From positions 1 through 64,000 of the forward strand of contig QHXQ01000043.1 of the NCBI GenBank assembly GCA_003223935.1: a stretch of 64,000 nt of DNA, in the 5' to 3' direction. The translations under genes were made by a program, and so were the position numbers. This document shows, in pieces, positions 15,660 to 24,878 of this stretch (position 1 is the first letter of the stretch; each line of letters opens with the position of its first letter). The stretch is from Acidobacteriota bacterium. GTDB taxonomy: Bacteria; Acidobacteriota; Blastocatellia; Pyrinomonadales; Pyrinomonadaceae. The notes below the pieces were generated by a model that was not told where the DNA came from, did not search any database, and was given only the letters and a program-made list of their open reading frames with translations.

Positions 15660-17441
15660 ATGATCGCTTCAACTTATCAACTCATCAACACAGCCGACGA
15701 ACTGCGCACGGCTATCGCCGAGTTAAATCAACACCCGGCCGTCGGCTTCGACACCGAAACAACTTCGCTCGATCCATACGCCGGTCGCTTGCGCCTCGTG
15801 CAACTGGCCGCGCCCGATGGTCGCGTCTTCGTTATCGATCTCGATCGCTTCGCAGCCGGTGATGCACATAAAGCCGAATCGCTCGCACCATTGCGCGCAC
15901 TGCTCGCTGCGCCGCGCCCCGTCAAAGTCGCGCACAACGCGAAGTTCGATGCGAAGTGGACGAAGCATCAACTCGGCGGCGAACTCGGCGGTCTGTTCGA
16001 CACGCTGCTCGCCAGTCAAATCGTCTCGGCAGGTGAGACCGATGATCGGCATGGGCTGGACGTGGTCGTCGCGCGCTACCTAGATGAGACGCTGGACAAG
16101 GCCGAGCGTCTGAGCGACTGGAGCGGTGAGTTGTCAGCCGCACAACTCGAATACGCCGCGCGCGATGCGGTCGTGCTGTTGCCCTTGCGCGAGAAGTTGA
16201 TCGAGCGGCTTAAACGTGACGCGCTCTTGAAATGCGCCGCACTCGAATTCGATTGCGTGCTGCCGGTCGCCGCCCTCGAACTCGCAGGCATCTTTTTAGA
16301 TGAGCATCGTTGGCGCGAACAACTTGTGCGCGTCGAGAAGCGCCGGGCCGAACTCGCACGCGAACTACAAGCGATGCTCGCCGAGGGCGCACAGCAAGGC
16401 ATGCTCTTCGCCGAAGCGCGCACAGACATCAACCTAGACTCGCACACACAACTAACCGCCGCCCTGAAGCGGCTCGGCGTGCCCTTGCCTGATTCGACGC
16501 GCAACTGGAAACTACAACCGCTCGCCAAAGACTATCCCGTCATCGCCAAGCTCCTCGAATATCGCACCGTGCAAAAATCTTTGACGAGCTATGGCGAGAA
16601 CATCCTCGAAGAGATCAACCCGGTCACCAAACGCATCCACGCCAACTTCCACCAGATCGGTGCGCCGACCGGACGCATGGCCTGCACTTCACCAAACGTG
16701 CAGCAGATACCGCACGAATACGAGTACCGTCGCTGCTTCACCGCACCGCCGGGACGCAAACTTGTGATCGCCGACTACAGTCAGATCGAGTTGCGCATCC
16801 TCGCGCACGTCACAGAGGATCAAGGCTTCATCGAAGCGTTCAACTCCGGCGCTGATCTGCATCGTGTCACGGCCGCGCAGGTCTTTAACGTGCCGCTCGA
16901 ACAGGTGACGAAAGAGCAGCGCGATTTCGCCAAGCGGCTGAACTTCGGCGTCGTCTATGGCATCGGCGCGCAACGCTTCTCAATGTTGACGGGCCTATCG
17001 CTCACAGAGGCCGAGACGATCATGGCGCGCTACTTCCAGACCTATCGTGCGCTCGACGCTTGGCTGCGCGCCGCCGCCCAACGCGCCGTGCGCGAGCGCA
17101 GCGCCCGCACGCTATCGGGCCGGCTCGCCCGCTTCAACTTTGATCCGGAAGACCGCCAAGCCGTCTCGCTCGTGCAACGCAACGGCAAGAACATGCCGAT
17201 CCAAGGCGCGAGTGCCGACATCTTGAAGCGTGCGCTGCGCCTCTTGCACGACAAACTGCGCGCCACGACGGCGTGCGTCGTCAACGTGATTCACGACGAG
17301 ATCGTGGTCGAAGCAGACGCAAGCGTGGCGGCCGAGATCGCCAAATTGGTCGAAGACGCGATGTGCGCGGCCGGCGCGGAATACGTGAAGAAAGTGCCGG
17401 TCAAGGTCGAGACGCAGGTTGCAGATGAGTGGGTGAAATGA
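15660..17441 (+). CDS. Family A DNA polymerase with 3'-5' exonuclease, no 5' nuclease domain
   Basis: 594 residues. The N-terminal DnaQ-like exonuclease has ExoI VGFDTETTSLDP (D31, E33), ExoII AHNAKFDAKW (D96) and ExoIII LEYAARDAVVLL. The polymerase has motif A ADYSQIELR (about nt 16770-16796), motif B RDFAKRLNFGVVYG (about 16920-16961) and motif C NVIHDEIVVE (about 17284-17313). The FEN-like 5' nuclease domain of standard PolA is absent, as in the shorter Aquifex-type enzymes. It could serve in repair or as the main Pol I if another protein supplies the nuclease. The ATG at 15660 gives the expected N-terminus. The stop TGA is the first three bases of heptad element D. Confidence 0.9.
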   Translation: MIASTYQLINTADELRTAIAELNQHPAVGFDTETTSLDPYAGRLRLVQLAAPDGRVFVIDLDRFAAGDAHKAESLAPLRALLAAPRPVKVAHNAKFDAKWTKHQLGGELGGLFDTLLASQIVSAGETDDRHGLDVVVARYLDETLDKAERLSDWSGELSAAQLEYAARDAVVLLPLREKLIERLKRDALLKCAALEFDCVLPVAALELAGIFLDEHRWREQLVRVEKRRAELARELQAMLAEGAQQGMLFAEARTDINLDSHTQLTAALKRLGVPLPDSTRNWKLQPLAKDYPVIAKLLEYRTVQKSLTSYGENILEEINPVTKRIHANFHQIGAPTGRMACTSPNVQQIPHEYEYRRCFTAPPGRKLVIADYSQIELRILAHVTEDQGFIEAFNSGADLHRVTAAQVFNVPLEQVTKEQRDFAKRLNFGVVYGIGAQRFSMLTGLSLTEAETIMARYFQTYRALDAWLRAAAQRAVRERSARTLSGRLARFNFDPEDRQAVSLVQRNGKNMPIQGASADILKRALRLLHDKLRATTACVVNVIHDEIVVEADASVAAEIAKLVEDAMCAAGAEYVKKVPVKVETQVADEWVK

Positions 17442-17535
17442 ACGCTGAACGTGGAACGCTGAACGATGAATAACAGACAGTTGTTTTAATTCATCGTGCC
17501 GCGTGCCGCGTTCCGCGTTTCCTGTTCATTCCTTG
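17439..17535. repeat. Heptad-repeat inverted element D
   Basis: Left-arm units start at 17439, 17446, 17453, 17460 and 17467 (types TGAACGC, GGAACGC). The right arm, read on the minus strand, has TGAACAG, GAAACGC, GGAACGC, GGCACGC and GGCACGA. The left arm starts at the stop of the polymerase gene; the right arm encodes the last 14 residues and stop of the APC permease on the other strand. Confidence 0.85.
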
Positions 17536-19018
17536 CTTTCCCTCGCCAGATGAAATAGACGGGGATGCCTGTAAGGACGAGCAGGTAGCCGATGCCGGAG
17601 GTTGAGGGCGTCAAGTATGCAAGATCAAGGACGAGCAGCGCAGCGAGTGTGATGTAGATGATGGGGACGAATGGATAACCGAAGGTGCGATAGGGACGCA
17701 CGGTGTCGGGTTGCTTGCGGCGCAGGACGATGACTGCGCCGACCATCAGGGCGTAGAAGATCAGATCGGCTGAGACGATGTATTCGAGCAGTTGCGTATA
17801 GACGTTGCCGAAGACTAGCGCGCCGGAGCGCGGATCAGTTGTGACCGTGCGCGGCAACGTCAAGAGCGCCGCCCAGATGCCTTGAATGACGAGCGCGAAC
17901 GCGGGCACGCGATGCGCGTTGACTGTGCCGACGCGCTTGAAGAACAGCGCATCGCGCGCCATCGCGAAATAGACGCGCGCGCCCGCGAGGATCAAGCCGT
18001 TGTTGCAGCCGAAGGTCGAGATGATGATAGCGATGGCCATCAAGGTCGCACCGGGCGCGCCGAAGATCGTTTGCATCGTCGCGGTGGCCACACGGTTCTG
18101 CGGCGCGTCCTGAATCCCCGCGAGTGGCAGCGTGACGACGTAAGCGAGATTCGCTAACAGATAGAGCGCGACGACCGATGCGCAGCCGAGCAGCAAGGCG
18201 CGCGGCAGATTGCGACCCGGATCGCGCACCTCGCCCGCCGTGAACGTCACGTTGTTCCAAGCCGACTGCGCAAACAGTGGCCCCGTCATCGCGCGCCCTA
18301 ACAAAAGCACAAGCGCGAGGCCGCCGGTGATAGTCAGTCCGGCTTGCGCCGCTTCGGGCCGCCAGCCGTTCGCCCACGGATGCCACCAATCGGAAGTGAA
18401 TGCGGCGCTCGCGTGATTCAGACCGAACGCGAGACCGAGCACGACGAGTGCGGCAAGCGCCGCCGTCTTTGTGAACGTGAACGTGTTCTGAATGACCTTG
18501 CCGACCTGAAGCCCGCGCGTGTTCGTGTAGGTGAGCAAGAGGATCATCAAGACGGCGACGAGTTGTTGCGTCGAAAGACTGATGGCGTAGCGGCCGAGCG
18601 TGTGCGGCGCGATCAGATAGTTGCTGCCGGAAATCTGCGGCGCGAGCACGCCGATGAAATTGGCGAAGGCGACGGCGACCGCAGCAATCGTGCCCGTCTG
18701 CACGACGAGCAAGAGCGCCCAACCGAACAGGAAACCCCAGAGCGGCCCGTAAGCTTCGCGCAAGAAAACGTACTGCCCGCCCGCGCGCGGCAACATCGCT
18801 GCCAACTCTGCGCAACAGAGCGCGCCCGTGATCGTCAAGACGCCGGCGAGCGCCCACGCTATGAGCAACCAACCCGGCGCGCCGACCAGCCGCGCAGACT
18901 CCGCCGACGTGATGAAGATACCCGACCCGATCATCGAGCCGACGACGATCATCGTCGCGTCGAGCAAGCCCAGCCCGCGTTCGAGCTTCGCCGTCTGTGT
19001 CTGGGTTGTTGTGCTCAT
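17486..19018 (-). CDS. APC-superfamily amino acid permease
   Basis: A 510-residue transporter with about 12 helices. The first helix carries the unwound substrate motif GSMIGSGIF, and helix 6 is around AQSAWNNVTFTAGEVRDPGRN, typical of the LAT/AdiC-like branch. It moves amino acids or polyamines across the inner membrane; the substrate is not readable. The C-terminal residues NEQETRNAARGTMN are encoded by the right arm of heptad element D, so the tail is probably an add-on rather than conserved. It converges with the polymerase gene. No strong Shine-Dalgarno is seen at the ATG (19016-19018). Confidence 0.88.
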   Translation of the reverse strand: MSTTTQTQTAKLERGLGLLDATMIVVGSMIGSGIFITSAESARLVGAPGWLLIAWALAGVLTITGALCCAELAAMLPRAGGQYVFLREAYGPLWGFLFGWALLLVVQTGTIAAVAVAFANFIGVLAPQISGSNYLIAPHTLGRYAISLSTQQLVAVLMILLLTYTNTRGLQVGKVIQNTFTFTKTAALAALVVLGLAFGLNHASAAFTSDWWHPWANGWRPEAAQAGLTITGGLALVLLLGRAMTGPLFAQSAWNNVTFTAGEVRDPGRNLPRALLLGCASVVALYLLANLAYVVTLPLAGIQDAPQNRVATATMQTIFGAPGATLMAIAIIISTFGCNNGLILAGARVYFAMARDALFFKRVGTVNAHRVPAFALVIQGIWAALLTLPRTVTTDPRSGALVFGNVYTQLLEYIVSADLIFYALMVGAVIVLRRKQPDTVRPYRTFGYPFVPIIYITLAALLVLDLAYLTPSTSGIGYLLVLTGIPVYFIWRGKARNEQETRNAARGTMN

Positions 19019-19115
19019 CGTCTCGCGCTCGCAAGTCTCGCGTCTAGCATCTGTTTCGGTGAGGCGGCGCAGATGTTAGCGCGGGTTGTATCAATCGCCA
19101 AACCTTTTCTGCGCG

Positions 19116-20996
19116 TCAAGGACGCAAGCGCACGCGATAGATGATCGTGTTGCCGACGCGCTCGCCTGCGTCGCGTTCGTACCAGCGATCTATGTTGGCG
19201 AGGTTGAGTTGTTCGACCGGCACGACGACGTAAGCGAGTGCCGGCTGGGCCGCGCGTGTGCGGTCGAAGTTGACGACGAAGTCTGTGTAAGCGCGCTGCT
19301 CCGCTTCGATCTCTGTGCGCGTGATCGGCGCGGGATTGTAGGCCAGCCCGGTGACGAAGCGCCCCCAACCGAAGACCCAGAATTGTAGATACGTGTGATC
19401 GCCGATGAGCGCGTTGAACTGCTGTTCGGTGTAGCCGGAATAGTAGAGGTACGTGTAGAGCCGCTCCTTGTATTCGGGCCACGTCACGGCCGCGAACGAG
19501 AAGAGGTGCGGCGTCCAGAGCACGGCCTGCGGCGCAATGTCGGGTAGTTTGCCGATGGTGCGCAAGTCTGCGAAGACGACGGGGCGCGGCTCGCGTCTGG
19601 TCTCGCCTGTGGTGCGCGCGATCTCTGCGAGGCGCAAGGCGACCAACTGGCTCTCGTCGCGGTCGTAGTTGGTGCGCGCCACACGGCGCGTGGCCACGCA
19701 CATCTCGAACGCGCCCCAGCCGAGCGCCAAGAGCGCGCAGGCGACGAGCACGCGCGTGGGAAAAAGAGAAGTATGCGCGCGTCCGCGAACCAACGTCGAA
19801 GGCGCGACGTTCGTCGCAGCAACAACATCTGTTTCATCTGTCGCGCTTGCGCGCGTCGCGCGGATGAGTGAGACGGCGACGACGCCTGCGAGCAGCACCA
19901 TGTAGTTGGCGATGAACATCTCGTAGTGGATCGGTTGGAGCGAGCGACGTGTGACGATCTGTTGATTGAAGACGATGAGCGGCGTGAGCGCGAATGCGAC
20001 GGTGCAGAGCACACGCGGGTCGCGCCTGAGCAGACGCCCACGCCGCACGAGCCAGACGAGCGCGCAGATGAGCAGCAAGCCGAACAACTCAACGGGGCGC
20101 AGCAGGTCGGGCGCGCGCGTGAGGATCAGAGCTTGCGCGTCGTCCATGATCGCGGCGCGGTGCGCAAGCAGGCGCGCGTAAAACGCCAGCGCGACAAGGG
20201 CCGGCGCGGCGATGAGCGCGAAGATGCGCAGACTGTGCGCGCGTTCGTCTGCGCGTGCGCCGAGCCACAGCAGCGCAAGACAAGCGAGCCAAGCGGCGGC
20301 GGCCGTCCACAGATAAAAGTAAGAGAAGATGAGCAACGCGAGCGTGAGACCGGCGGCGAGTGCGTAAAGCTGTGCCGCGCGCCGACGTTTAGTTGTGAGC
20401 GCGCACCAGACGAACGCGCAGCAGATGAAGAAGAACGGAAACGGCACGGCGGGCAGATAACGGCGCAAGAAGGGCATGAAGAAATAGGTCGTCGCTTGGC
20501 CGCCAAGCAGTGACACAAGTTTCTGCGCGCGCACGAGTGCGCCTAACGAGAGCACGCAGAGCGTGCCGGCGGCGGCGAGCGCGTCATCGCCCGTGATGAG
20601 ATTGAGCAACCAGAAGATTGCGAGCGTCGCGGCGAAAGCTGCGAGCGCGGCCAGCACGATGAAAGTGGTCGTGGCTGAGATATGAAACAGGCGCGCGGGC
20701 AACGCCAGAATGTAAGCTGGCACAAACTGGATCGAGAAGAGCGATTCGGGTAGCGGTGCGTCGGGTCGGTCGTCACGCCCTGTGTACGGATCACAACGGC
20801 GCGGGCGACCGTCAATCAGTGCGTTGATGTAGCTGCAATAGGCCGTCTCATCCGTCCACACGCCGGCATATGCGCCGTGCCAGTTGCGCCCGCGCACCGC
20901 CCACAAATGAAACTGCGGGATCAATGCGACGAGCGCGAGCGCGAGGCCAGCCAAGACGCCGAGCCACCAACGAATCGTGCGCGCGGATTGGGGCAA
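19116..20996 (-). CDS. Large polytopic membrane protein, GT-C-like
   Basis: A 626-residue protein with about ten membrane helices and a soluble C-terminal part of roughly 180 residues. The first periplasmic loop carries acidic and Arg residues (GVWTDETAYCSYINALIDGRP), a position where GT-C glycosyltransferases keep their catalytic Asp. A long helix array follows, then a periplasmic segment (TNYDRDESQ, TWPEYKERLYTYLYYSGYT). I do not recognise a named family; a lipid-linked sugar transferase is the most plausible role by topology. AGG lies eight bases before the ATG. It stands alone between the permease and the 21110 gene. Confidence 0.6.
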   Translation of the reverse strand: MPQSARTIRWWLGVLAGLALALVALIPQFHLWAVRGRNWHGAYAGVWTDETAYCSYINALIDGRPRRCDPYTGRDDRPDAPLPESLFSIQFVPAYILALPARLFHISATTTFIVLAALAAFAATLAIFWLLNLITGDDALAAAGTLCVLSLGALVRAQKLVSLLGGQATTYFFMPFLRRYLPAVPFPFFFICCAFVWCALTTKRRRAAQLYALAAGLTLALLIFSYFYLWTAAAAWLACLALLWLGARADERAHSLRIFALIAAPALVALAFYARLLAHRAAIMDDAQALILTRAPDLLRPVELFGLLLICALVWLVRRGRLLRRDPRVLCTVAFALTPLIVFNQQIVTRRSLQPIHYEMFIANYMVLLAGVVAVSLIRATRASATDETDVVAATNVAPSTLVRGRAHTSLFPTRVLVACALLALGWGAFEMCVATRRVARTNYDRDESQLVALRLAEIARTTGETRREPRPVVFADLRTIGKLPDIAPQAVLWTPHLFSFAAVTWPEYKERLYTYLYYSGYTEQQFNALIGDHTYLQFWVFGWGRFVTGLAYNPAPITRTEIEAEQRAYTDFVVNFDRTRAAQPALAYVVVPVEQLNLANIDRWYERDAGERVGNTIIYRVRLRP

Positions 20997-21048
20997 TGAA
21001 GTGACCTGTTGAATTTAGGCAGAGAACAATTTAATGATGATAGAACGA

Positions 21049-21078
21049 GCGCGCAAACGGTAAGCCAAGTTTGCGCGC
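21049..21078 (-). terminator. Hairpin after the 21110-21901 gene
   Basis: GCGCGCAAAC pairs perfectly with GTTTGCGCGC across a 10-base loop, 31 bases beyond the stop of the minus-strand gene. The downstream minus-strand bases are moderately T-rich. Confidence 0.5.
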
Positions 21079-21109
21079 CTGCGATGTTAGCGCGTCGTCG
21101 TGTGCGCGC

Positions 21110-21901
21110 TCAACTTTGCGGCGACGGCCCGGCCGCCGCGCCGCGCGTGCCAGTGAAGGCGTAGGTGATGTGCAGTCGCAACGCACCGTCTTTGACTTCG
21201 GCGCGGATGTCTTTGGCTTGCGCGCGGAGGGTGCCGGCGGCGGTCTGCACCGGCAGGTTGAGCGTGAGTTGTTGCCCGCGCAGAATGGTGACGGGATTGC
21301 CGCGCTCGTTGATCGCGTTCTGCACGAAGGCGGCGATGACCGGCTCGGCAAATGGCTTGATCAGCGGCGGCAAGTTTTCGATGTTCACGCCGACGACGCT
21401 GATCTGACCTGACAACGTTTGATCTTCAGCTTTGAAATTGAGTTCGACGTGCGCCTGCGCCGTGCCGTTGAAGTTCATGCAGTTGCCCAGCGCGTTGTAG
21501 CTGCCGCTAAAGACGATGGGCGCGTTGATCTGCCCGTTCTGCAACTGCACGCCCGTGCGCACGCCGCCCGCATCGCGCACCACTGTGACTTGATTCGTGC
21601 AGCCGCCCGCCTGCGTCGTGACGAACTGCGTCAGGTCGCGTGCGTCCATTTGATCAAGCTGCGTGGCGCTGAGCCGAAACGACGGCGCGTTCAGATCACG
21701 AAAGACCGTGTCGAGCACGGCGTCGAAGAATTTTTCGTCGAGCGTTAAGACGGCCGTGCCCGGCGGATCGCCCGTCGCTTCGGGCGCAGCCACAGCCGCG
21801 CCCGTGTGCAACGCTTTGATGTGCGGCGGGCCGACGAAGAAGTAGAACGTCGCAATGCCGCCGATGATCGCGCCGAGCAAAAACAGCAGGAAGTAGCGCA
21901 T
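21110..21901 (-). CDS. Membrane-anchored protein of unknown function
   Basis: About 263 residues with one N-terminal membrane helix (YFLLFLLGAIIGGIATFYFF) and a periplasmic beta-rich part. Motifs include LTLDEKFFDAVLDTVFRD, a Cys in TTQAGGCTN and another in NALGNCMNF that may form a disulphide, and a repeated-looking QTLSGQISVVGV segment. The start at 21901 follows GAGGG by eight bases; a longer frame begins 18 bp earlier. It starts 21 bp after the stop of the upstream lipoprotein gene, so the two are likely one operon and may act together in the envelope. A lipid-transport-like fold is conceivable but unproven. Confidence 0.6.
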   Translation of the reverse strand: MRYFLLFLLGAIIGGIATFYFFVGPPHIKALHTGAAVAAPEATGDPPGTAVLTLDEKFFDAVLDTVFRDLNAPSFRLSATQLDQMDARDLTQFVTTQAGGCTNQVTVVRDAGGVRTGVQLQNGQINAPIVFSGSYNALGNCMNFNGTAQAHVELNFKAEDQTLSGQISVVGVNIENLPPLIKPFAEPVIAAFVQNAINERGNPVTILRGQQLTLNLPVQTAAGTLRAQAKDIRAEVKDGALRLHITYAFTGTRGAAAGPSPQS

Positions 21902-21922
21902 CGTTTGACCCTCAATCAACTA

Positions 21923-22858
21923 TCACTGCGGCGGCGTGCCCGGCGGCACAGACGGCGCAATAGATGGCGCAGGCGACGCTGAGGTGGCAGCGGGCGATGC
22001 GGTCGTCGGCGCGGGCGCGTTGGCGTTCGCCTGTGCGTTGATGGTGCTCATCACGGCTTGGAAGATGGCGGCGAGCGCGACCATCTGCTGCTTGATCTGC
22101 TCCTGCGTGATCTGCGCGTAGCCGGTCGGCAGGTCGAAGAGCGTCGGGTCAACGTCGGTCGAGATGTCTTTCATCTCGGCGACGAGGCGACCGCTGTTGA
22201 CGCCCTGCACGTTGCCGGTTGATTGCCCGTAACCTTCGACGCGCAGAGGCAAGCCTGTGTCTTTGTCCACGTAGATGAAATTGTCCGTATGCACATCACC
22301 GGCTTGCGTCGTCGTCTTGGCCGTCGCCGAGTAGCGATACTTAGTGACGCTGCGGCCGTTCAGTTGATCATCGCCGACGAGTTGCACGCCCGGTTGCTGT
22401 TGCAAGCGCGCGACCATCTGCCCCGGCGTCAGCGAGCGCACATCGAAGCCGGTCGTTTGCTGATTCAACTCGACGTACTGCTTGCGCCCGGTCAGAATTA
22501 GATAGCGCTTGTCGGCGCGATCCAGAAAGACGGCTTCACCGATGGCCGGCAGATTGATCGCATAGCGCCGGTTGTCGCCGTCGCGCGCCACCTGCAAGGG
22601 CGGCAACGCCTGCGGCTGTTTCCCTTGCGCTTCAACCGTGAAGGCGAGCGTGGCGCGATAACGCTCAGGCTCGCGCGCCGCAAGGGTGACGCTTGGTGTT
22701 GGGGACGAGGTGGCGTTGGTGTTGGTCGTGGCGTTCGCGTTCGTCGCGTTCGTGTTGGTCTCGACCGTGACCGCGCCCTGTTGGCAGGCCGCGCCGCCGA
22801 GCACACAGACGAGCGCCAGCGCGCCGCAGAGCATCTTACTTGCAGGCACAATGCGCAT
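21923..22858 (-). CDS. Lipoprotein, LolA/LppX-like fold suspected
   Basis: A 311-residue lipoprotein with a type II signal and lipobox LGGAAC, followed by an Asn/Thr/Ala-rich linker. The main domain has the feel of a LolA-like half-barrel (FLDRADKRYLILTGRKQYVEL, VTKYRYSA, TDNFIYVDKDTGLPLRVEG, then DPTLFDLPTGY near the end). Such proteins carry lipids or report envelope state. A helix and a Pro/Ala/Ser tail close it. The linker is coded by AAC/ACG runs that could slip. It heads a two-gene operon with the membrane-anchored protein. Confidence 0.65.
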   Translation of the reverse strand: MRIVPASKMLCGALALVCVLGGAACQQGAVTVETNTNATNANATTNTNATSSPTPSVTLAAREPERYRATLAFTVEAQGKQPQALPPLQVARDGDNRRYAINLPAIGEAVFLDRADKRYLILTGRKQYVELNQQTTGFDVRSLTPGQMVARLQQQPGVQLVGDDQLNGRSVTKYRYSATAKTTTQAGDVHTDNFIYVDKDTGLPLRVEGYGQSTGNVQGVNSGRLVAEMKDISTDVDPTLFDLPTGYAQITQEQIKQQMVALAAIFQAVMSTINAQANANAPAPTTASPAATSASPAPSIAPSVPPGTPPQ

Positions 22859-22946
22859 AGCAGTCTTCTCCTCAAGTCAAGCAGAAAATCCGCGAGGGCG
22901 TCTTCGTGTTGTAGGGGAATCAGCAAGGGCAGAATAGCACAGAAAT

Positions 22947-23028
22947 GATGAACGATGAACGCGGAACGATGAGCTAAAAGTTGTTGTCCTTCATTCATCG
23001 TTCCGCGTTCATCATTTATCGTTTACTT
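22947..23028. repeat. Heptad-repeat inverted element E
   Basis: The left arm has units GATGAAC, GATGAAC, GCGGAAC, GATGAGC in exact 7-bp steps from 22947. The right arm on the minus strand has GATAAAT, GATGAAC, GCGGAAC, GATGAAT. The right arm reaches the TAA stop of the minus-strand gene at 23023. Confidence 0.85.
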
Positions 23029-24072
23029 CTTGATGTAGCTGCGATGCAGCCACACCTGCTTCTGTGTGCGATCCTGGGTCTCGAAGACGAGGTGCGAGTC
23101 GGTTTCGCGCGTGACGAGTTGAATGTTCTTGGTGACGGGATGCTCGTCGGAGGTGTGCCCGCGGTCGGCTTGCGCGAGGAAGTCGCGCACATCATCAGTC
23201 TGGATCGGCGTGAACTTCTGCCCCTTTTGCAAGTCGGCGATGGCTTCAATCGCGCTCGCCTTGAGCAGGCTGGGCCAGAGTTTGCGGAAGAGCGCACTTG
23301 AGGCGTACACGTCGGCGCTGTTGATCTGGCCGTTGATGGCGAAGGCGTAGCCGACGATGTCCGTCTGCTCGTCCGCGATGTGCGTGAGCGCCTTGACGTA
23401 GTTGGCGGCCGTCTCTTGCACCTGTCTGTTTTCGAGCGCGAGTTGGAAACTTGAATCCGAAGCGGCCGAGTTGACGCGCGTGCCGACGTTCGCGCTCAAC
23501 TTCTCCTGCCCCTCCGCGACCTTGTTCCAGACTTCCGTTTGCGAACGCGACTGGTTGACGGCGAGCTTCAAGTCTTTCGTCGCCACGCGCTCGGTCGAAG
23601 AGTCGAAACGGCCGACGGACTCGCTGCCGCGTCGCGTCCAGCGGCCGCTCTCGACGCAGAAAGCATCAACGGGGATGCGCCCCGAATGCGGCGGCACGAG
23701 CATGTCCACGCCCAGCACGCGATCCTGTTGCCCGCCCTTCACGATGTCGCCCGATTGCACGAAGACCTGTTCGTTCGACACGTTCTCGATGGCAAGTTGG
23801 TTGACGCTGCGCGTCTCATAGACGATCACCTTGCGCTGTTTGAGCGCTTCGGAGAGCGTTAGGAAATTCTGGCCCGGCAGCTTGTCTGGGCCGTGGATGA
23901 GGAAGACCGCGAGGTTTTGGTAGGTGTAGGGGCCGGTGACCTTGTAGGCATCGGCGGTTGGCTGCGGCGCGGGTGCGCGATGATGTGTTTGGGTTACGGC
24001 AGACGGCACGAGCGGGAGACACACGGCCAACACGACGACCACGAAGGTCGCCAAGAGCTTTTGCGCTTTCAT
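23023..24072 (-). CDS. Exported DUF6569/ARPP-1-like protein
   Basis: About 349 residues with a signal peptide (LLATFVVVVLAVCLPLVPSA). The mature part has the pattern I associate with the DUF6569 / ARPP-1 domain: YTYQNLAVFLIHG, VNQLAIENVSNEQVFVQSGD, IVKGGQQDRVLGVDMLVPP and CVESGRWTRRG. The biochemical role is unknown. The ATG at 24072 is chosen because GGAG lies nine bases upstream; a TTG three codons earlier is too close to it. Element E sits at its stop and a short heptad array (24091-24111) lies in its leader. Confidence 0.65.
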   Translation of the reverse strand: MKAQKLLATFVVVVLAVCLPLVPSAVTQTHHRAPAPQPTADAYKVTGPYTYQNLAVFLIHGPDKLPGQNFLTLSEALKQRKVIVYETRSVNQLAIENVSNEQVFVQSGDIVKGGQQDRVLGVDMLVPPHSGRIPVDAFCVESGRWTRRGSESVGRFDSSTERVATKDLKLAVNQSRSQTEVWNKVAEGQEKLSANVGTRVNSAASDSSFQLALENRQVQETAANYVKALTHIADEQTDIVGYAFAINGQINSADVYASSALFRKLWPSLLKASAIEAIADLQKGQKFTPIQTDDVRDFLAQADRGHTSDEHPVTKNIQLVTRETDSHLVFETQDRTQKQVWLHRSYIKK

Positions 24073-24090
24073 CTTGTTCAACTCCTCTTT

Positions 24091-24111
24091 CTAACAGCTA
24101 AGAGCTAAATC
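24091..24111. repeat. Short heptad array F (single arm)
   Basis: Three 7-bp units, CTAACAG, CTAAGAG and CTAAATC. I see no inverted partner arm. It lies just upstream of the binding site of the DUF6569-like gene. Confidence 0.45.
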
Positions 24112-24213
24112 TTATGCGAGGTGCTCTGGCCGTTGAACGAGGCAGCGGCGGGTTCTTGCGTGGGCAAGAAGGATTAGGGCTGAAAAGAATTGAAGCAATA
24201 GATCATTTATCCC

Positions 24214-24840
24214 TTATTCCGTGAGGTGGCGCGTCGGCGCGTCGGCGTGTGGGACGAAGCAGCGCCGACAGCGGGCTTCATACTCATTGGCCGCACCGAC
24301 GACGACTTGGCCTTCGACATCAACGATGCGTTGCGAATAGTTGGCGGGTTGGCCGCAACGGACGCAGATGGCGTGCGTCTTGGTGATGTACTCGGCGATG
24401 GCTAAGAGTTGCGGCATCGGGCCAAAAGGTCGGCCCATGTAATCTTGATCGAGGCCCGCGATGATGATGCGCACGCCGCGTTGCGCCAGTTCATTAGCGA
24501 CATCAACTAAGCGCGCGTCGAAGAACTGCCCCTCATCCACGCCGACCACGTCCGTGCGCGCTTCGACACGCGCGAGAATTTCGTCGGCCGTCTCGACCAC
24601 GCCCGACTCGTGGCGCATCTCCGAATGCGAGACGATGTGCTCGGTTGAGAAGCGATTGTCAATCGCGGGCTTGAAGACCTGCACCTTCTGGCGCGCGATC
24701 TTGGCGCGGCGCAGGCGGCGGATCAACTCTTCGGATTTGCCCGAAAACATCGAGCCGGCGATCACTTCGATCCAACCGGGCGTGTTGTGGTGCAGGATGC
24801 TCAGGTGTTCGTCGTTACCCTGTGCGGTGAACTCTTCCAT
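24214..24840 (-). CDS. tdk: Thymidine kinase (type II)
   Basis: A 208-residue cytoplasmic enzyme that phosphorylates thymidine in the salvage pathway. The P-loop [14 protein letters not shown] (about 29-42), the DEGQFFD motif with the catalytic Glu, the substrate lasso [13 protein letters not shown] and four zinc-binding Cys (ICVRCG and RCRRCF) are visible. The ATG at 24838-24840 gives the standard length; the frame stays open upstream across the yjjX boundary. AGGA is about 12 bases upstream. It follows yjjX by 38 bp on the same strand, and both act in nucleotide metabolism. Confidence 0.93.
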   Translation of the reverse strand: MEEFTAQGNDEHLSILHHNTPGWIEVIAGSMFSGKSEELIRRLRRAKIARQKVQVFKPAIDNRFSTEHIVSHSEMRHESGVVETADEILARVEARTDVVGVDEGQFFDARLVDVANELAQRGVRIIIAGLDQDYMGRPFGPMPQLLAIAEYITKTHAICVRCGQPANYSQRIVDVEGQVVVGAANEYEARCRRCFVPHADAPTRHLTE

Positions 24841-24878
24841 CTCGGTGCGTGTTCCTGTCTGATTAAAAACTGCAAGGT

